A DNA stretch of 64,000 bases, taken from contig NZ_JAMPJU010000001.1 in NCBI RefSeq assembly GCF_025840185.1, forward strand, positions 248,001 to 312,000, in the 5' to 3' direction. Made by a program: the position numbers and the translations under genes. Every line of letters starts with the position of its first letter. Positions within the stretch are counted from its first letter, which is position 1. This document shows positions 9,131 to 18,160 of this stretch, one piece after another. The notes below the pieces were generated by a model that saw only the letters and a list, made by a program, of their open reading frames with translations, did no database searches and was not told the DNA's origin. The stretch comes from Brenneria izbisi (lineage in GTDB: Bacteria; Pseudomonadota; Gammaproteobacteria; Enterobacterales; Enterobacteriaceae).

Positions 9131-9472
9131 TTTTTTGTGATCCGCCGTAGCGGAAATTCGGGCGTCGCAGTCGTTGGGCGGCGCCCGGCAGATGAAAACC
9201 TTATGCGTCTGAATGGTGCGCTTAAATAATGGGGTGCACTATTAAAAGGCAAAAGGGCAGCAAAATAGCAACAGAAAAACAGTGCGGACGTTTGGCCAAT
9301 CATCACTACGCGTTGTATCGCTGTTCCCACCCGTCAGGATGACGAAACATTAATAAAATTGCTGAAATGGCACGATTTATGCTTGTGTATGATACATGAT
9401 GCATCAAAAAAGGCTTGATGTGCAATTGCCGTTTTTTCGTTGACTAACACAACACTCTCCAGGAGCCAAACC
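9131..9472. other. Intergenic region between gabD and the binding-protein gene
   Basis: About 340 bases with no supported gene. A short G+C-rich dyad after the gabD stop may end gabTD transcription. The right third carries the TGATGCATCA palindrome at 9397 and should hold the promoter of the transporter operon. Confidence 0.5.
9397..9406. promoter_or_regulatory. TGATGCATCA palindrome, candidate GntR operator (copy 1)
   Basis: The 10-bp perfect palindrome sits in CATGATGCATCAAAA, 67 bases before the binding-protein ATG. The same palindrome with the shared flanks ATGATGCATCAAA recurs at 13089 and 51319. The third copy is upstream of a GntR-family gene, making all three likely operators of that protein. 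Confidence 0.6.
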
Positions 9473-10519
9473 ATGTTTAAAAGCAAAACGAGGTTGAAAA
9501 AAATTGCGGTATCCGCGTTTCTTGTCGCGATGGCCAGTCAGGTTCAGGCGGAAACCGTTACTGTCATCTCCTTTGGCGGTCTGAACAAGGACGCGCAGGA
9601 TAAAGCGTTTTACAAACCGTTTGCCGCTGCCGGTAAAGGCACGGTCGAAGCTGGCGAGTACAACGGCGAAATGGCGCGTATTCGCGCGATGGTGGAAACC
9701 GGTCAGGTTGGCTGGGATGTGGTGGAAGTTGAAGGCCCGGAACTGATGCGCGGTTGTAATGAAGGGCTGTTTGAACCGCTCGACTGGTCGAAACTGGGCG
9801 ATCAATCCCAGTTTGTCAAAGGCGCGGTTTCAGAATGCGGCGCGGGTATTTTCCTGTGGTCGACGGCGCTGACTTACAATGCGAAAAAATTGTCGCAGGC
9901 GCCGAAAGGTTGGGCGGATTTTTGGGATGTCAAAACTTACCCAGGAAAACGCGCACTGCGTAAAAGCGCCAAATTTACGCTGGAAATCGCATTGCTGGCC
10001 GATGGCGTGAAACGTGAAGACTTGTACAGCGTGTTGGCGACGCCAGCCGGCGTTGATCGCGCGTTCAAAAAACTGGATCAGATCAAACCGAATATTCAAT
10101 GGTGGGAATCCGGCGCGCAGCCTGTTCAATGGCTGGTTTCCGGCGATGTGGTGATGACGTCCGCCTACAATGGCCGGGTAGCGTCGGCGCAGAAAGAAGG
10201 GCATGACTTCAGGATCGTCTGGTCTGACAGTATCTACGATCTGGATAGCTGGGCCATCGTTAAAGGTTCCAAACACAAGGAACTGGCAGAGCAATTCATC
10301 GCGTTCGCCAACCTGCCGGAAAATCAGAAAGTCTTTGCGGAAAACATCCCTTACGGCCCGACGCACGTAAAAGCCATCACTATGCTGGCGCCTGACGTGG
10401 CCAAGGATCTACCGACTGCGCCAGAAAACCTGGCAAACGCTTTGCAGGTGGATACTGAGTTCTGGATTGACCACGGTGAAGAGTTGGAACAGCGTTTTAA
10501 CGCCTGGGCCGCTCAGTAA
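9473..10519 (+). CDS. ABC transporter periplasmic solute-binding protein (spermidine/putrescine type)
   Basis: The 348-residue protein begins with a clear Sec signal peptide: a Lys-rich N-terminus, a hydrophobic core and QVQA before the likely cleavage near residue 29. The mature part has the extracellular solute-binding fold of polyamine-type importers (VTVISFGGLNKDAQ, GWDVVEVEGPELMRGC). ATG 9473 has AGGAG eight bases upstream; an upstream in-frame start at 9440 has no such site and would bury the signal peptide. It should deliver ligand to the two permeases that follow. The ligand is not known; an aliphatic amine or opine is plausible. Confidence 0.88.
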   Translation: MFKSKTRLKKIAVSAFLVAMASQVQAETVTVISFGGLNKDAQDKAFYKPFAAAGKGTVEAGEYNGEMARIRAMVETGQVGWDVVEVEGPELMRGCNEGLFEPLDWSKLGDQSQFVKGAVSECGAGIFLWSTALTYNAKKLSQAPKGWADFWDVKTYPGKRALRKSAKFTLEIALLADGVKREDLYSVLATPAGVDRAFKKLDQIKPNIQWWESGAQPVQWLVSGDVVMTSAYNGRVASAQKEGHDFRIVWSDSIYDLDSWAIVKGSKHKELAEQFIAFANLPENQKVFAENIPYGPTHVKAITMLAPDVAKDLPTAPENLANALQVDTEFWIDHGEELEQRFNAWAAQ

Positions 10520-10543
10520 CGCATCGGCGATTGTGCCGATATC

Positions 10544-10588
10544 GCGGGGGATGAGAAATTTACCGCAACGTAAAATTATCTCCCCCGC
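10544..10588 (+). other. Strong hairpin between the binding-protein and first permease genes
   Basis: GCGGGGGA (10544-10551) pairs with TCCCCCGC (10581-10588) over an AT-rich, partly paired interior. No T-run follows. Such structures often protect or attenuate transcripts so that the abundant binding protein is made in excess of the permeases. Confidence 0.5.
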
Positions 10589-10797
10589 ATCTTGCCGGAA
10601 CACGCTTTCTGGCAACTACGCGATCAAAAACCGCGATCAAAAACGCGATAAGACGATGTTTGATACCCGATAAATCCGCCGGAAGCTGGTTTGCGCGCTG
10701 CTTGCAGCGCCCCCGAAGGGCGCGGCCCATGGATGTGACCGGTGGTAACGTGAAAAAAGACGACGGGTATACCGTAAGTATGATGGAGATAAAGCCT

Positions 10798-12069
10798 ATG
10801 TCCCAGAGCGAAATGTTGGCCGCCGCGCCACCATCCAGCGAGAAAGAAGGGAATTCCCAACTGAAGCAGCAATTGCGCGCTGCGCAAGTCGTTTATAAAA
10901 GACGCTCAATGTTGCTGATTGCGCCACTGTTTCTCTTCATTGTGGTGAGTTTCCTCTTCCCCATTATCTCGATTCTGGGAAAAAGCGTCTCAAACCCTGA
11001 ACTGCGCGACAACATGCCAGCCACCATTGCGGCGATGAGCGACTGGTCTGGCGACGATATCCCGGATGAGTCGGTCTTCAAGGCGGTGATAAGCGATTTA
11101 CGTGAAGCGCGCAGCAGTGGAAAACTGCCTGCCATCACTAAACGTTTGGGTTACGAAGGTTCCGAATACCGGACGTTGATTACCCGCACGCTACGCAAAT
11201 TGCCGCCGGATGGCAGTACGGATATTCGCGGACACTTGATTAGCGAACAGCCCTTGTGGGGCGAACTCTCAACCTGGCGGACGCTGGAGCGCGCGTCGCG
11301 CCCATTTACCAGTTATTACCTGCTTGCGGTCTTTGATCATAAAGTCGATGCCAAAACGCAGAATATTGTCGCCCAGCCGCCTCAACAGGCGCTGTATGTC
11401 GATGTTTTGTTACGCACTTTGCTGATGGCGGGAATTGTGACTTTGCTGTGCGTCGGGCTGGGCTATCCCCTGGCTTACTGGCTGGCGAAGCAGCCCGCCA
11501 ATCGCGCCAATTTGCTGTTGATTCTGGTGCTTCTGCCGTTCTGGACATCGCTGATCGTCCGCACCGCCAGTTGGATTGTGTTATTACAGTCCGGCGGCTT
11601 GATCAACCGCTCGCTAATGAGTATCGGCATTATCGATGAGCCGCTGGTATTGGTGTTTAACCGGGTCGGCGTCTACATTTCGATGACGCACATTTTGTTG
11701 CCGTTCTTTATTCTGCCGCTTTATGCGGTCATGAAAGGCATTTCGCCTAACTATGTCCGTGCGGCGGTATCGCTGGGCGCGCATCCCTTTATCGCGTTCT
11801 GGCGTGTGTATGTGCCGCAAACTTATGCGGGCGTCACGGCTGGCGCGCTGTTGGTCTTCATGATGGCGATTGGTTACTACATTACCCCCGCGCTGCTGGG
11901 AGGACCGAGCGACCAGATGTTGAGTTATTTCGTGGCCTTCTTCACCAATACGACGATGAACTGGGGAATGGCGGCGGCGCTGGGAACGCAATTGCTGGTC
12001 ATTGTTACGCTGCTGTACATCGTGTACATCCGCGTCACACGCACCAATGTGGAAAACGCAGCGCGTTAA
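10798..12069 (+). CDS. ABC transporter permease (PotB-like, extended N-terminus)
   Basis: The 423-residue integral membrane protein has a first helix at about residues 38-60 (LFLFIVVSFLFPIISI). An unusually long soluble loop of some 140 residues follows, then five further helices. The EAA-type cytoplasmic loop that docks the ATPase is visible (AVSLGAHPFIAFWRVYVPQ). The long loop is known from a subset of polyamine-type permeases next to this binding-protein type. ATG 10798 is chosen for its GGAG nine bases upstream; an in-frame start at 10660 would add an unsupported charged leader. It pairs with the permease at 12165. Confidence 0.87.
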   Translation: MSQSEMLAAAPPSSEKEGNSQLKQQLRAAQVVYKRRSMLLIAPLFLFIVVSFLFPIISILGKSVSNPELRDNMPATIAAMSDWSGDDIPDESVFKAVISDLREARSSGKLPAITKRLGYEGSEYRTLITRTLRKLPPDGSTDIRGHLISEQPLWGELSTWRTLERASRPFTSYYLLAVFDHKVDAKTQNIVAQPPQQALYVDVLLRTLLMAGIVTLLCVGLGYPLAYWLAKQPANRANLLLILVLLPFWTSLIVRTASWIVLLQSGGLINRSLMSIGIIDEPLVLVFNRVGVYISMTHILLPFFILPLYAVMKGISPNYVRAAVSLGAHPFIAFWRVYVPQTYAGVTAGALLVFMMAIGYYITPALLGGPSDQMLSYFVAFFTNTTMNWGMAAALGTQLLVIVTLLYIVYIRVTRTNVENAAR

Positions 12070-12102
12070 CCCGTCATCTATTGATGGTCGGACGCAAAAA
12101 AT

Positions 12103-12136
12103 TTCAGACGGCGCGCACTGCGGCCAGCCGTCTGAA
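12103..12136 (+). other. Hairpin between the two permease genes
   Basis: TTCAGACGGC (12103-12112) and GCCGTCTGAA (12127-12136) form a perfect 10-bp stem over a 14-base loop, ending 28 bases before the next start codon. There is no T-run, so it is more likely an mRNA stability element or partial attenuator than a full terminator. Confidence 0.5.
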
Positions 12137-12164
12137 AAGTAAAGAATAAACAAGGGGAAACGAA

Positions 12165-12983
12165 ATGAGACAGCAGGGTGAAGTGGTTATCCGCTTGTGG
12201 AATACCTTTTTTAATTTTTATGGCGCGGCGATGTTGTTATTCCTGGTTGTGCCGGTACTGGTGATCGTGCCGCTTTCTTTTAACGCGGGGTCATTTCTCA
12301 GTTATCCGTTGACCGGATTTTCCCTGCGCTGGTATCACGAATTTTTCAACTCCAGCGCCTGGCTGGGCGCGCTGGGCAACAGCCTGCTGATTGCGCCGCT
12401 GGCGACGTTGTTGGCGACGGTGCTTGGCGTGCTGGCTTCGGTAGGGCTGGTGCGTGGCGAGTTTCGCGGGAAATCGCTGGTGATGGCGGTGCTGATATCG
12501 CCCATGATTGCGCCGGTGGTGATTGTGGCGGTTGGGATGTTCTTCTTCTTCGCCAAGTTATCGCTGCTGAACAGCTATCTTGGTCTGGTGCTGGCTCACG
12601 CCATGCTGGGCGTGCCGTTTGTGGTGATTACGGTGACGGCGGTACTGAAAAATTACGATCAGAATCTGACGCGCGCCGCCGCCAGTCTGGGTGCGCCGCC
12701 ATTGCTGGCTTTTCGTAAAGTGACGTTCCCGCTGATTGCGCCCGGTGTTTTCTCCGGCGCGTTGTTCGCGTTCGCCACCTCGTTTGATGAAGTGATCGTC
12801 ACGCTGTTTCTCGCCAGTCCGCGCCAGCGTACCTTGCCGTTGCAGATGTTCGCCGGTATCCGTGAGAATCTGGATCCGACCATCGCGGCAGCGGCATCAA
12901 TGATGGTGGGCGCGGCATTGATTTTATTGATTGTAATGGAGATCCTGCGTCGTCGCTCCGAGCGCCTGCGCAGCGGACGCTGA
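12165..12983 (+). CDS. ABC transporter permease (PotC-like)
   Basis: The 272-residue inner-membrane protein has six predicted helices and the EAA loop AAASLGAPPLLAFRKVTFP, matching PotC-type permeases. AAGGGGAAACGA precedes the ATG. It is the last gene of the binding protein-permease-permease operon, and a terminator follows. Together with the minus-strand ATPase at 3479 it completes a polyamine-type importer. Confidence 0.9.
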   Translation: MRQQGEVVIRLWNTFFNFYGAAMLLFLVVPVLVIVPLSFNAGSFLSYPLTGFSLRWYHEFFNSSAWLGALGNSLLIAPLATLLATVLGVLASVGLVRGEFRGKSLVMAVLISPMIAPVVIVAVGMFFFFAKLSLLNSYLGLVLAHAMLGVPFVVITVTAVLKNYDQNLTRAAASLGAPPLLAFRKVTFPLIAPGVFSGALFAFATSFDEVIVTLFLASPRQRTLPLQMFAGIRENLDPTIAAAASMMVGAALILLIVMEILRRRSERLRSGR

Positions 12984-13020
12984 TGTGATTGAGGATGTTA
13001 TTCGTATAGACATATCACCA

Positions 13021-13075
13021 GCCTCCCGCTGATCAGCGGGAGGCGCCAGGTAGCTGAGTTTTCTCAGCTTTTTTT
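13021..13075 (+). terminator. Perfect palindrome plus rho-independent terminator after the permease operon
   Basis: A 24-base perfect palindrome (GCCTCCCGCTGA and its complement, 13021-13044) is followed by a second hairpin, AGCTGAG-TTTT-CTCAGCT (13052-13069), and a run of T. The second element is a textbook intrinsic terminator. It separates the transporter operon from the next one. Confidence 0.85.
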
Positions 13076-13088
13076 AACTGTTTTTTTA

Positions 13089-13098
13089 TGATGCATCA
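13089..13098. promoter_or_regulatory. TGATGCATCA palindrome, candidate GntR operator (copy 2)
   Basis: The palindrome occurs as TATGATGCATCAAAC, 37 bases before the SDR start. A partial second copy, ATGCATCG, follows at 13106-13113. Position and flanks match copies at 9397 and 51319. Confidence 0.6.
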
Positions 13099-13134
13099 AA
13101 CACCAAATGCATCGAATATCCGGGAGGTCATGCT

Positions 13135-13869
13135 ATGACAGAGCAAAAGACATTACTGTTGACCGGCGCCAGCCGCGGAATTGGGCATGCCACCGTAAAA
13201 CATTTCCATGCCGCAGGCTGGCGGATATTCACGGCTTCGCGCCAGAACTGGGTTGATGATTGTCCGTGGGCGGAAGGACTGTTGAATCATATTCATCTTG
13301 ATTTGGAAGATATCGAGAGCCTGCAACAAACATTGCCATTGATTAAGGAAAAACTGGGTGGACGGCTTGACGCGCTGGTGGATAACGCCGGAATTTCGCC
13401 GAAGGGCGCGAACGGCCGTCGTCTTGGCGTGAGGGACACCGATTACGCGACCTGGCTGCGGGTATTTAACGTGAATCTGTTTTCCTGCGCGCTGCTGGCG
13501 AATGGTTTGTTTGATGAACTGAAGGCGTCGCAAGGGAGCGTTATTAACGTGACATCGATTGCCGGTTCCCGCGTGCATCCGTTCGCAGGGGCGGCCTATG
13601 CCACCTCCAAAGCCGCGCTGTCTGCGTTGACACGGGAAATGGCCTTTGATTTTGGTCAGCACGGGGTGCGGGTCAATGCCATTGCGCCGGGTGAAATTGA
13701 AACCTCGATCCTCTCTCCCGGCACGGGCGAAATCATTGAACGGCAAGTGCCGATGCAGCGCCTGGGTAAACCGGAGGAAGTCGCCAGCCTGATCTATTTC
13801 CTGTGTACCGCCGGGGCATCCTACGTCAACGGCGCGGAAATTCACGTCAATGGGGGTCAGCATGTCTAA
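13135..13869 (+). CDS. Short-chain dehydrogenase/reductase
   Basis: The 244-residue classical SDR has TGASRGIG for cofactor binding, DNAG, the catalytic Ser in VTSIAGSR, and an intact YATSK giving the YxxxK pair. It is a cytoplasmic NAD(P)-dependent oxidoreductase of unknown substrate. GGGAGG lies before the ATG. The gene overlaps the kinase gene by eight bases and so starts a three-gene operon of SDR, kinase and phospholyase. By context it should oxidise or reduce an intermediate of the same amine pathway. Confidence 0.85.
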   Translation: MTEQKTLLLTGASRGIGHATVKHFHAAGWRIFTASRQNWVDDCPWAEGLLNHIHLDLEDIESLQQTLPLIKEKLGGRLDALVDNAGISPKGANGRRLGVRDTDYATWLRVFNVNLFSCALLANGLFDELKASQGSVINVTSIAGSRVHPFAGAAYATSKAALSALTREMAFDFGQHGVRVNAIAPGEIETSILSPGTGEIIERQVPMQRLGKPEEVASLIYFLCTAGASYVNGAEIHVNGGQHV

Positions 13870-14944
13870 TCCGCAACCGCTGTCGTCGCGTGATGCGCGG
13901 TTTATCGACGATGATCTGATGACGCAATCTGTCCCGCAAGTCGCCTGCCGGCAGGCGGCGGATATCGCGTGGCAACAGTATGGTTTGCGCGGCGAGATCA
14001 GGCTGTTGCAGGGCGAACGCGATCTGAACTTCTGTCTGACGGTGTCGCCTGCGCAGCGCTACATGCTGAAAGTGATTAATGCGGCGGAGTCGGCACAGGT
14101 GAGCCATTTTCAGACCTCGTTGTTGCAACATATTGCACAGCAGGCGCCGGATTTGCCGATCCCCAGGGTGGTTATGACGCGTGACCGACAGGCGGAATCC
14201 ATTGTCGAGATTGTAGGGGTGCCGCTGAGAGTCCGTCTGGTCAGTTACCTTGAGGGTACGCCGCAGCATCTGGCTTTTCCGTCCGTGGCGTTGATGCATC
14301 ATCTGGGGGATACGCTGGCACGGCTGGATCGGGCGCTGGCCAACTTTACTCATCCGGCGGCGAATCGTTCACTGTTATGGGATATCAGCCGGGCGGAGCA
14401 GGCGCGGTCTTACCTGGCATTCATACAGGATGCGCAGCAACGCCAGCGCATCATCCCTATTTTCGAACGCTACGACGAATTTATTGCGCCTGCGTTGATC
14501 GCGTTGCGCCGCCAGACTATTCATAACGATCTCAACCCGCATAACGTGCTGGTTAATACACAGTATCCGACGCAGGTGGCGGGAGTGATTGATTTTGGCG
14601 ATGCGTTGCATGCGCCGTTGGTGTGCGAACTGGCGACGGCGCTGGCGTATCAGATAAGCGATAGTGCCGATCCGTTTGAATACGTGGTGCCGTTTGTTGC
14701 CGCCTACCACCGGCAATTGCCGTTGAGCAGCAAAGAAATCGCGTTGTTGCCGGATCTGATCGCCACGCGAATGGCGTTGGCGATGACCATTTCGCAATGG
14801 CGAGCGTCGCGCTATCCCGCCAATCAGGATTATCTGCTGCGCAACCTGTCACGCTGCTGGCGCGGCCTGAACCAAATAATGAATTATTCCAACGAGCAGT
14901 GTATCTCAAGGCTGCGACAGGCCTGCTATCAGGAGGAAACATGA
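13862..14944 (+). CDS. APH-fold small-molecule kinase, hydroxylysine-kinase-like
   Basis: The 360-residue protein has the aminoglycoside phosphotransferase fold. The catalytic loop HNDLNPHNVLV (HxDxxxxN) and the metal-binding IDFGDA are both intact. It is not placed with drug-resistance enzymes because of its partner: the next gene encodes an AGXT2L-type phospholyase. In animals the hydroxylysine kinase (HYKK/AGPHD1) makes the substrate of exactly such a lyase. The start at 13862 (MSNPQPL) has GGGGGTC upstream and overlaps the SDR gene; a start at 13850 is less likely. The substrate is inferred to be a hydroxylated or alkanol amine. Confidence 0.78.
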   Translation: MSNPQPLSSRDARFIDDDLMTQSVPQVACRQAADIAWQQYGLRGEIRLLQGERDLNFCLTVSPAQRYMLKVINAAESAQVSHFQTSLLQHIAQQAPDLPIPRVVMTRDRQAESIVEIVGVPLRVRLVSYLEGTPQHLAFPSVALMHHLGDTLARLDRALANFTHPAANRSLLWDISRAEQARSYLAFIQDAQQRQRIIPIFERYDEFIAPALIALRRQTIHNDLNPHNVLVNTQYPTQVAGVIDFGDALHAPLVCELATALAYQISDSADPFEYVVPFVAAYHRQLPLSSKEIALLPDLIATRMALAMTISQWRASRYPANQDYLLRNLSRCWRGLNQIMNYSNEQCISRLRQACYQEET

Positions 14945-16227
14945 GTAAAGTGACGCTGTCACAAAAAACGACCAACAAAAACGACTTATTGTTCCGTCGC
15001 CAGCGCGTGCTGGGCAGCGGATACCGCCTGTTTTACGAGCAGCCGTTGCAGGTGGCGCGTGGTGAAGGCGTCTGGCTATTTGATCATCTGGGTAATCGCT
15101 ATCTGGATGTGTACAACAACGTAGCGTCTGTCGGTCACTGTCATCCGGCGGTGGTCGAGGCGATAGCCAGACAAAGCGCCACTTTGAATACCCATACCCG
15201 CTATCTGCATGAGGCCATCGTCGAGTTTGCCGAAGAGCTACTGAGGGAATTTCCGCCTGAACTAAACAATGTGATGTTTACCTGCACCGGCAGCGAAGCC
15301 AACGATTTAGCGTTGCGCGTGGCCCGGCATGTAACTGGCGGCAGCGGCGTGTTGGTTACCCGCTGGGCCTACCACGGCGTGACCAGCGCGTTAGCCGAAC
15401 TTTCCCCGTCGCTGGGCGGCGGCGTACCGCGCGGCAAGCACGTCAGATTGATTGCCGCGCCCGATCAATATCGTCACCCTGGCGAGTTTATCGCCAGCAT
15501 CCGGGCGGCGCTCGCGGAAATGGAACAGGAAGGCATCCGGCCTGCGGCGCTGTTGATGGATACCATTTTTTCCAGCGACGGCGTGTTCTGTGCGCCGCAA
15601 GGGGAGATGGCGCAGGCCGCCGCGCTTATTCGTCAGGCCGGAGGACTGTTTATCGCCGATGAGGTGCAGCCCGGTTTTGGTCGTACCGGGGAAACCATGT
15701 GGGGCTTCGCCCGGCATGGCGTCGTCCCCGATTTGGTGAGTCTGGGGAAACCGATGGGCAATGGTCATCCCATCGCGGGGCTGGTCGGGCGCTCGGCGCT
15801 GTTCGACGAATTTGGCCGCGATGTGCGCTACTTCAACACCTTCGGCGGCAACCCGGTTTCCTGTCAGGCGGCGCACGCCGTGTTGCGGGTGATCCGGGAA
15901 GAACAGCTACGACAGAATGCGCAGCGGGTCGGCGATTATCTGCATCAGGGGTTAACGCAACTGGCGCGGGAGTTTTCGCTGCTGGGGGATATCCGTGCTT
16001 ACGGGTTATTTATCGGGGTGGAACTGGTGACGGATCGGGTGCAAAAAATCCCCGCCGGGACGCAAGCGGCAAACGTGGTGAATGAGATGCGGCGGCGCGG
16101 CGTGTTGATCAGCGCCACCGGTCCCGCCGCCAATATCCTGAAAATTCGTCCACCGCTGGTATTTAAAGAAGAACATGCCGATGTGTTTCTGAATACGTTG
16201 AGCGATGTGCTGAAGCTGCTGCGTTAG
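14941..16227 (+). CDS. Class III PLP enzyme, AGXT2L-type phospholyase-like
   Basis: The 428-residue protein looks like a class III aminotransferase, but its signatures match the ethanolamine-phosphate/phosphohydroxylysine phospholyase branch. These are YLDVYNNVASVGHCHPAV near the N-terminus, TGSEANDLALRVAR, FIADEVQPGFGRTG and the lysine segment GKPMGNGHPIAG. Such enzymes release ammonia and phosphate from phospho-amines, giving an aldehyde. ATG 14941 has AGGAGGAAAC directly upstream and overlaps the kinase stop (ATGA); a start at 14797 would overlap the kinase by 150 bases. The adjacent kinase would supply its phosphorylated substrate. A plain omega-transaminase cannot be excluded. Confidence 0.75.
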   Translation: MSKVTLSQKTTNKNDLLFRRQRVLGSGYRLFYEQPLQVARGEGVWLFDHLGNRYLDVYNNVASVGHCHPAVVEAIARQSATLNTHTRYLHEAIVEFAEELLREFPPELNNVMFTCTGSEANDLALRVARHVTGGSGVLVTRWAYHGVTSALAELSPSLGGGVPRGKHVRLIAAPDQYRHPGEFIASIRAALAEMEQEGIRPAALLMDTIFSSDGVFCAPQGEMAQAAALIRQAGGLFIADEVQPGFGRTGETMWGFARHGVVPDLVSLGKPMGNGHPIAGLVGRSALFDEFGRDVRYFNTFGGNPVSCQAAHAVLRVIREEQLRQNAQRVGDYLHQGLTQLAREFSLLGDIRAYGLFIGVELVTDRVQKIPAGTQAANVVNEMRRRGVLISATGPAANILKIRPPLVFKEEHADVFLNTLSDVLKLLR

Positions 16228-16256
16228 GCCGGAAAATGGGATGGCGTGTACGGACG

Positions 16257-17336
16257 TTACTCCATCTCGATAATGTCCCTTTTCTGATCGGCCTCCAACT
16301 GACGCAAAACCCGATATACCTGCGCCACCGCTTGCAGCGTCTCGCGTGGGATGTAATGGCCTTCCGGCGTGCTGCGATAAAGCGTTCGGGTCAGCCAGAT
16401 GAAACGGATAATCGGGATCTCGGCTTTTTGGGCCTGAGCGATAAATTGTCGGGCCTCCTTATCCTCGGCTTTACAGACAATGCGCGGCAATGGCGTTTTT
16501 CCCGGCCGATAGTAAAGCGCTACCGCATAATGCGTGGGGTTGACCAACAGCAGATCCGCATCTTCCACCTGTCCTTTGGGTTTTTCCTCCGCGGGTTGGT
16601 TAGCCATCTCGTTCGCCAGGGCTTTCCGGTGGCTTTTCATATGCGGATCGCCTTCAGAATCCTTGTGCTCGTTGCGCAGATCCTGATGGCTCATGCGCTG
16701 TTGTTTAAGGAAAAAGTATTTTTGCAGACCGAAATCCATCACTGAGAGAACCAGCAGCGCGGTGAGCGTGGTGCGGGCGATCCGGGTCAGCAGCGCTTTC
16801 ACCCCTTGCCAGAATCCGTTCAGATCACCGTAAGCCAGTTCCACCAACGCTTCCAGTTCCGGCATCACGACTTTGTAAAACACCGTGCCGATGACGGCTG
16901 CTTTCAGGATGTTGGTCAACATTTCCGTCAGCTTGCGCATGGAAAACATCTGTTTGATGTGATTAATCGGATTTAACCGGTTCAGATCGAGCTTTAATGC
17001 TTCGGTGGCGAACAGCGGACCGTACTGGAGCCAGCCGCCGGCCACACGCAGCAGCACGGCAACCGCCGCCGCCAGTATGCAAAACATCGCCGTAAGCATG
17101 GCGGCTTCATGAAATACCTCTTTTGCCGCCAGACCGAAGGGCGTATCCAGCCGCTGAAGCGGGAGCGCGATCAACGCCTGCAACTTTCCCATTGTGCTAT
17201 CAGCCAACGCCAGCACGGACTCGATCAGCCCCACGCAGATCAGTAGTTTGGGTACGTCCTGGCTTTGCCCGACTTCGCCTTTGCGTCGTGCGTCATCAAG
17301 CTTTTTCTGGGTGGGTTTTTCCGTTTTTTCACTCAT
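16257..17336 (-). CDS. hrcU: HrcU (SctU), T3SS export-apparatus switch protein
   Basis: The 359 residues match the FlhB/YscU family: four membrane helices in the first 210 residues, then a cytoplasmic domain with the self-cleavage motif NPTH at residues 266-269 (LLVNPTHYAVALYYR). Cleavage at Asn-Pro controls the change from early to late substrates, working with HrpP. It is the last gene of the long minus-strand hrp operon, 14 bases after hrcT. It ends 29 bases from the convergent phospholyase gene, so this gap marks the edge of the T3SS locus. Confidence 0.95.
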   Translation of the reverse strand: MSEKTEKPTQKKLDDARRKGEVGQSQDVPKLLICVGLIESVLALADSTMGKLQALIALPLQRLDTPFGLAAKEVFHEAAMLTAMFCILAAAVAVLLRVAGGWLQYGPLFATEALKLDLNRLNPINHIKQMFSMRKLTEMLTNILKAAVIGTVFYKVVMPELEALVELAYGDLNGFWQGVKALLTRIARTTLTALLVLSVMDFGLQKYFFLKQQRMSHQDLRNEHKDSEGDPHMKSHRKALANEMANQPAEEKPKGQVEDADLLLVNPTHYAVALYYRPGKTPLPRIVCKAEDKEARQFIAQAQKAEIPIIRFIWLTRTLYRSTPEGHYIPRETLQAVAQVYRVLRQLEADQKRDIIEME

Positions 17337-17350
17337 TGATGATTACTCGG

Positions 17351-18151
17351 TTAGTTTCCCGGTTGGCGGAAAATAAGCGGCAGCAGATGTTTCAAATCCG
17401 GCAGCGTCAATATCTTCTGCTCGCCCAGATAGTGCAGAACCGGCAGATAAATGACGAAAAACGCCATTCCTACCAGACACTTGGCTGGCATGGACAACAC
17501 GAACACCTGTAGTTGCGGGCTGTAGAGGCTGAGCAGCGAAATACTGAACTCCAGCAGCAGCAGCAGCGCGACCAGCGGACCGGCATACAGCACCAGATGG
17601 GTAAAGGTTTCGGTCAGCAATTTCAGGTAGACTTCAAAACCGATTTCGCCGGGAGCGGGCAGCCAGGCGAGCGCGGGCCACAGACGGTAGCTGTCCCACA
17701 GCAGTTGCGTCAGTCCGCTAATACCAAAGGTAATGACCAGCAGCAGGATAATCAGTTGCTTAAGCAGGTGACCGAGCGGCGTACTGTCGGAGCCCAGCGC
17801 CGGGTTAAGTTGTCCGCCCATCAACGCGCCGCGCTGGTTATCGAACAGCGCGCCCACGGATTCAAACAACCAAAACGGCATCGCCAGTATCAGGGCGAGC
17901 AGCAGCCCGACAATCAACTCCTTGAGCAACAGCGCGGGCAGCATCGGCCAGGAGAGCGGCGCTTGCAGCAACTGCTGCTGGATAACCGGCGCGGGTAACA
18001 GCGTCAGGGAGATCACCGCCGCGCTGCGCAGCATCCCTTTCAGCACATTGAGCGAGAACGCCGGAACCAGAATAAAGCACGGATAAATCCGTGCGATCCC
18101 CAGCGTAATGGCAATAATGAAATCATAGACATACTGAATGGTGGTGATCAT
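17351..18151 (-). CDS. hrcT: HrcT (SctT), T3SS inner-membrane export protein
   Basis: The 266-residue, very hydrophobic protein matches the FliR/YscT family, one of the core export-gate subunits with HrcR and HrcS. Several long membrane helices are visible (IAITLGIARIYPCFILVPAF near the start). It lies between hrcS and hrcU with short gaps and in the same order as in other Hrp1-class loci. Confidence 0.93.
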   Translation of the reverse strand: MITTIQYVYDFIIAITLGIARIYPCFILVPAFSLNVLKGMLRSAAVISLTLLPAPVIQQQLLQAPLSWPMLPALLLKELIVGLLLALILAMPFWLFESVGALFDNQRGALMGGQLNPALGSDSTPLGHLLKQLIILLLVITFGISGLTQLLWDSYRLWPALAWLPAPGEIGFEVYLKLLTETFTHLVLYAGPLVALLLLLEFSISLLSLYSPQLQVFVLSMPAKCLVGMAFFVIYLPVLHYLGEQKILTLPDLKHLLPLIFRQPGN

Positions 18152-18160
18152 AAACGCGTC

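Noticed and set aside
14292-14301. Fourth TGATGCATCA
   Set aside because: It lies inside the kinase coding region (codons for Leu-Met-His-His) and lacks the ATG...AAA flanks shared by the three intergenic copies.
14797-14940. Upstream start for the phospholyase-like gene
   Set aside because: It would overlap the kinase gene in another frame, while AGGAGG directly precedes ATG 14941.
13862-14944. Aminoglycoside resistance kinase
   Set aside because: Only the fold is shared; operon partners point to metabolism.
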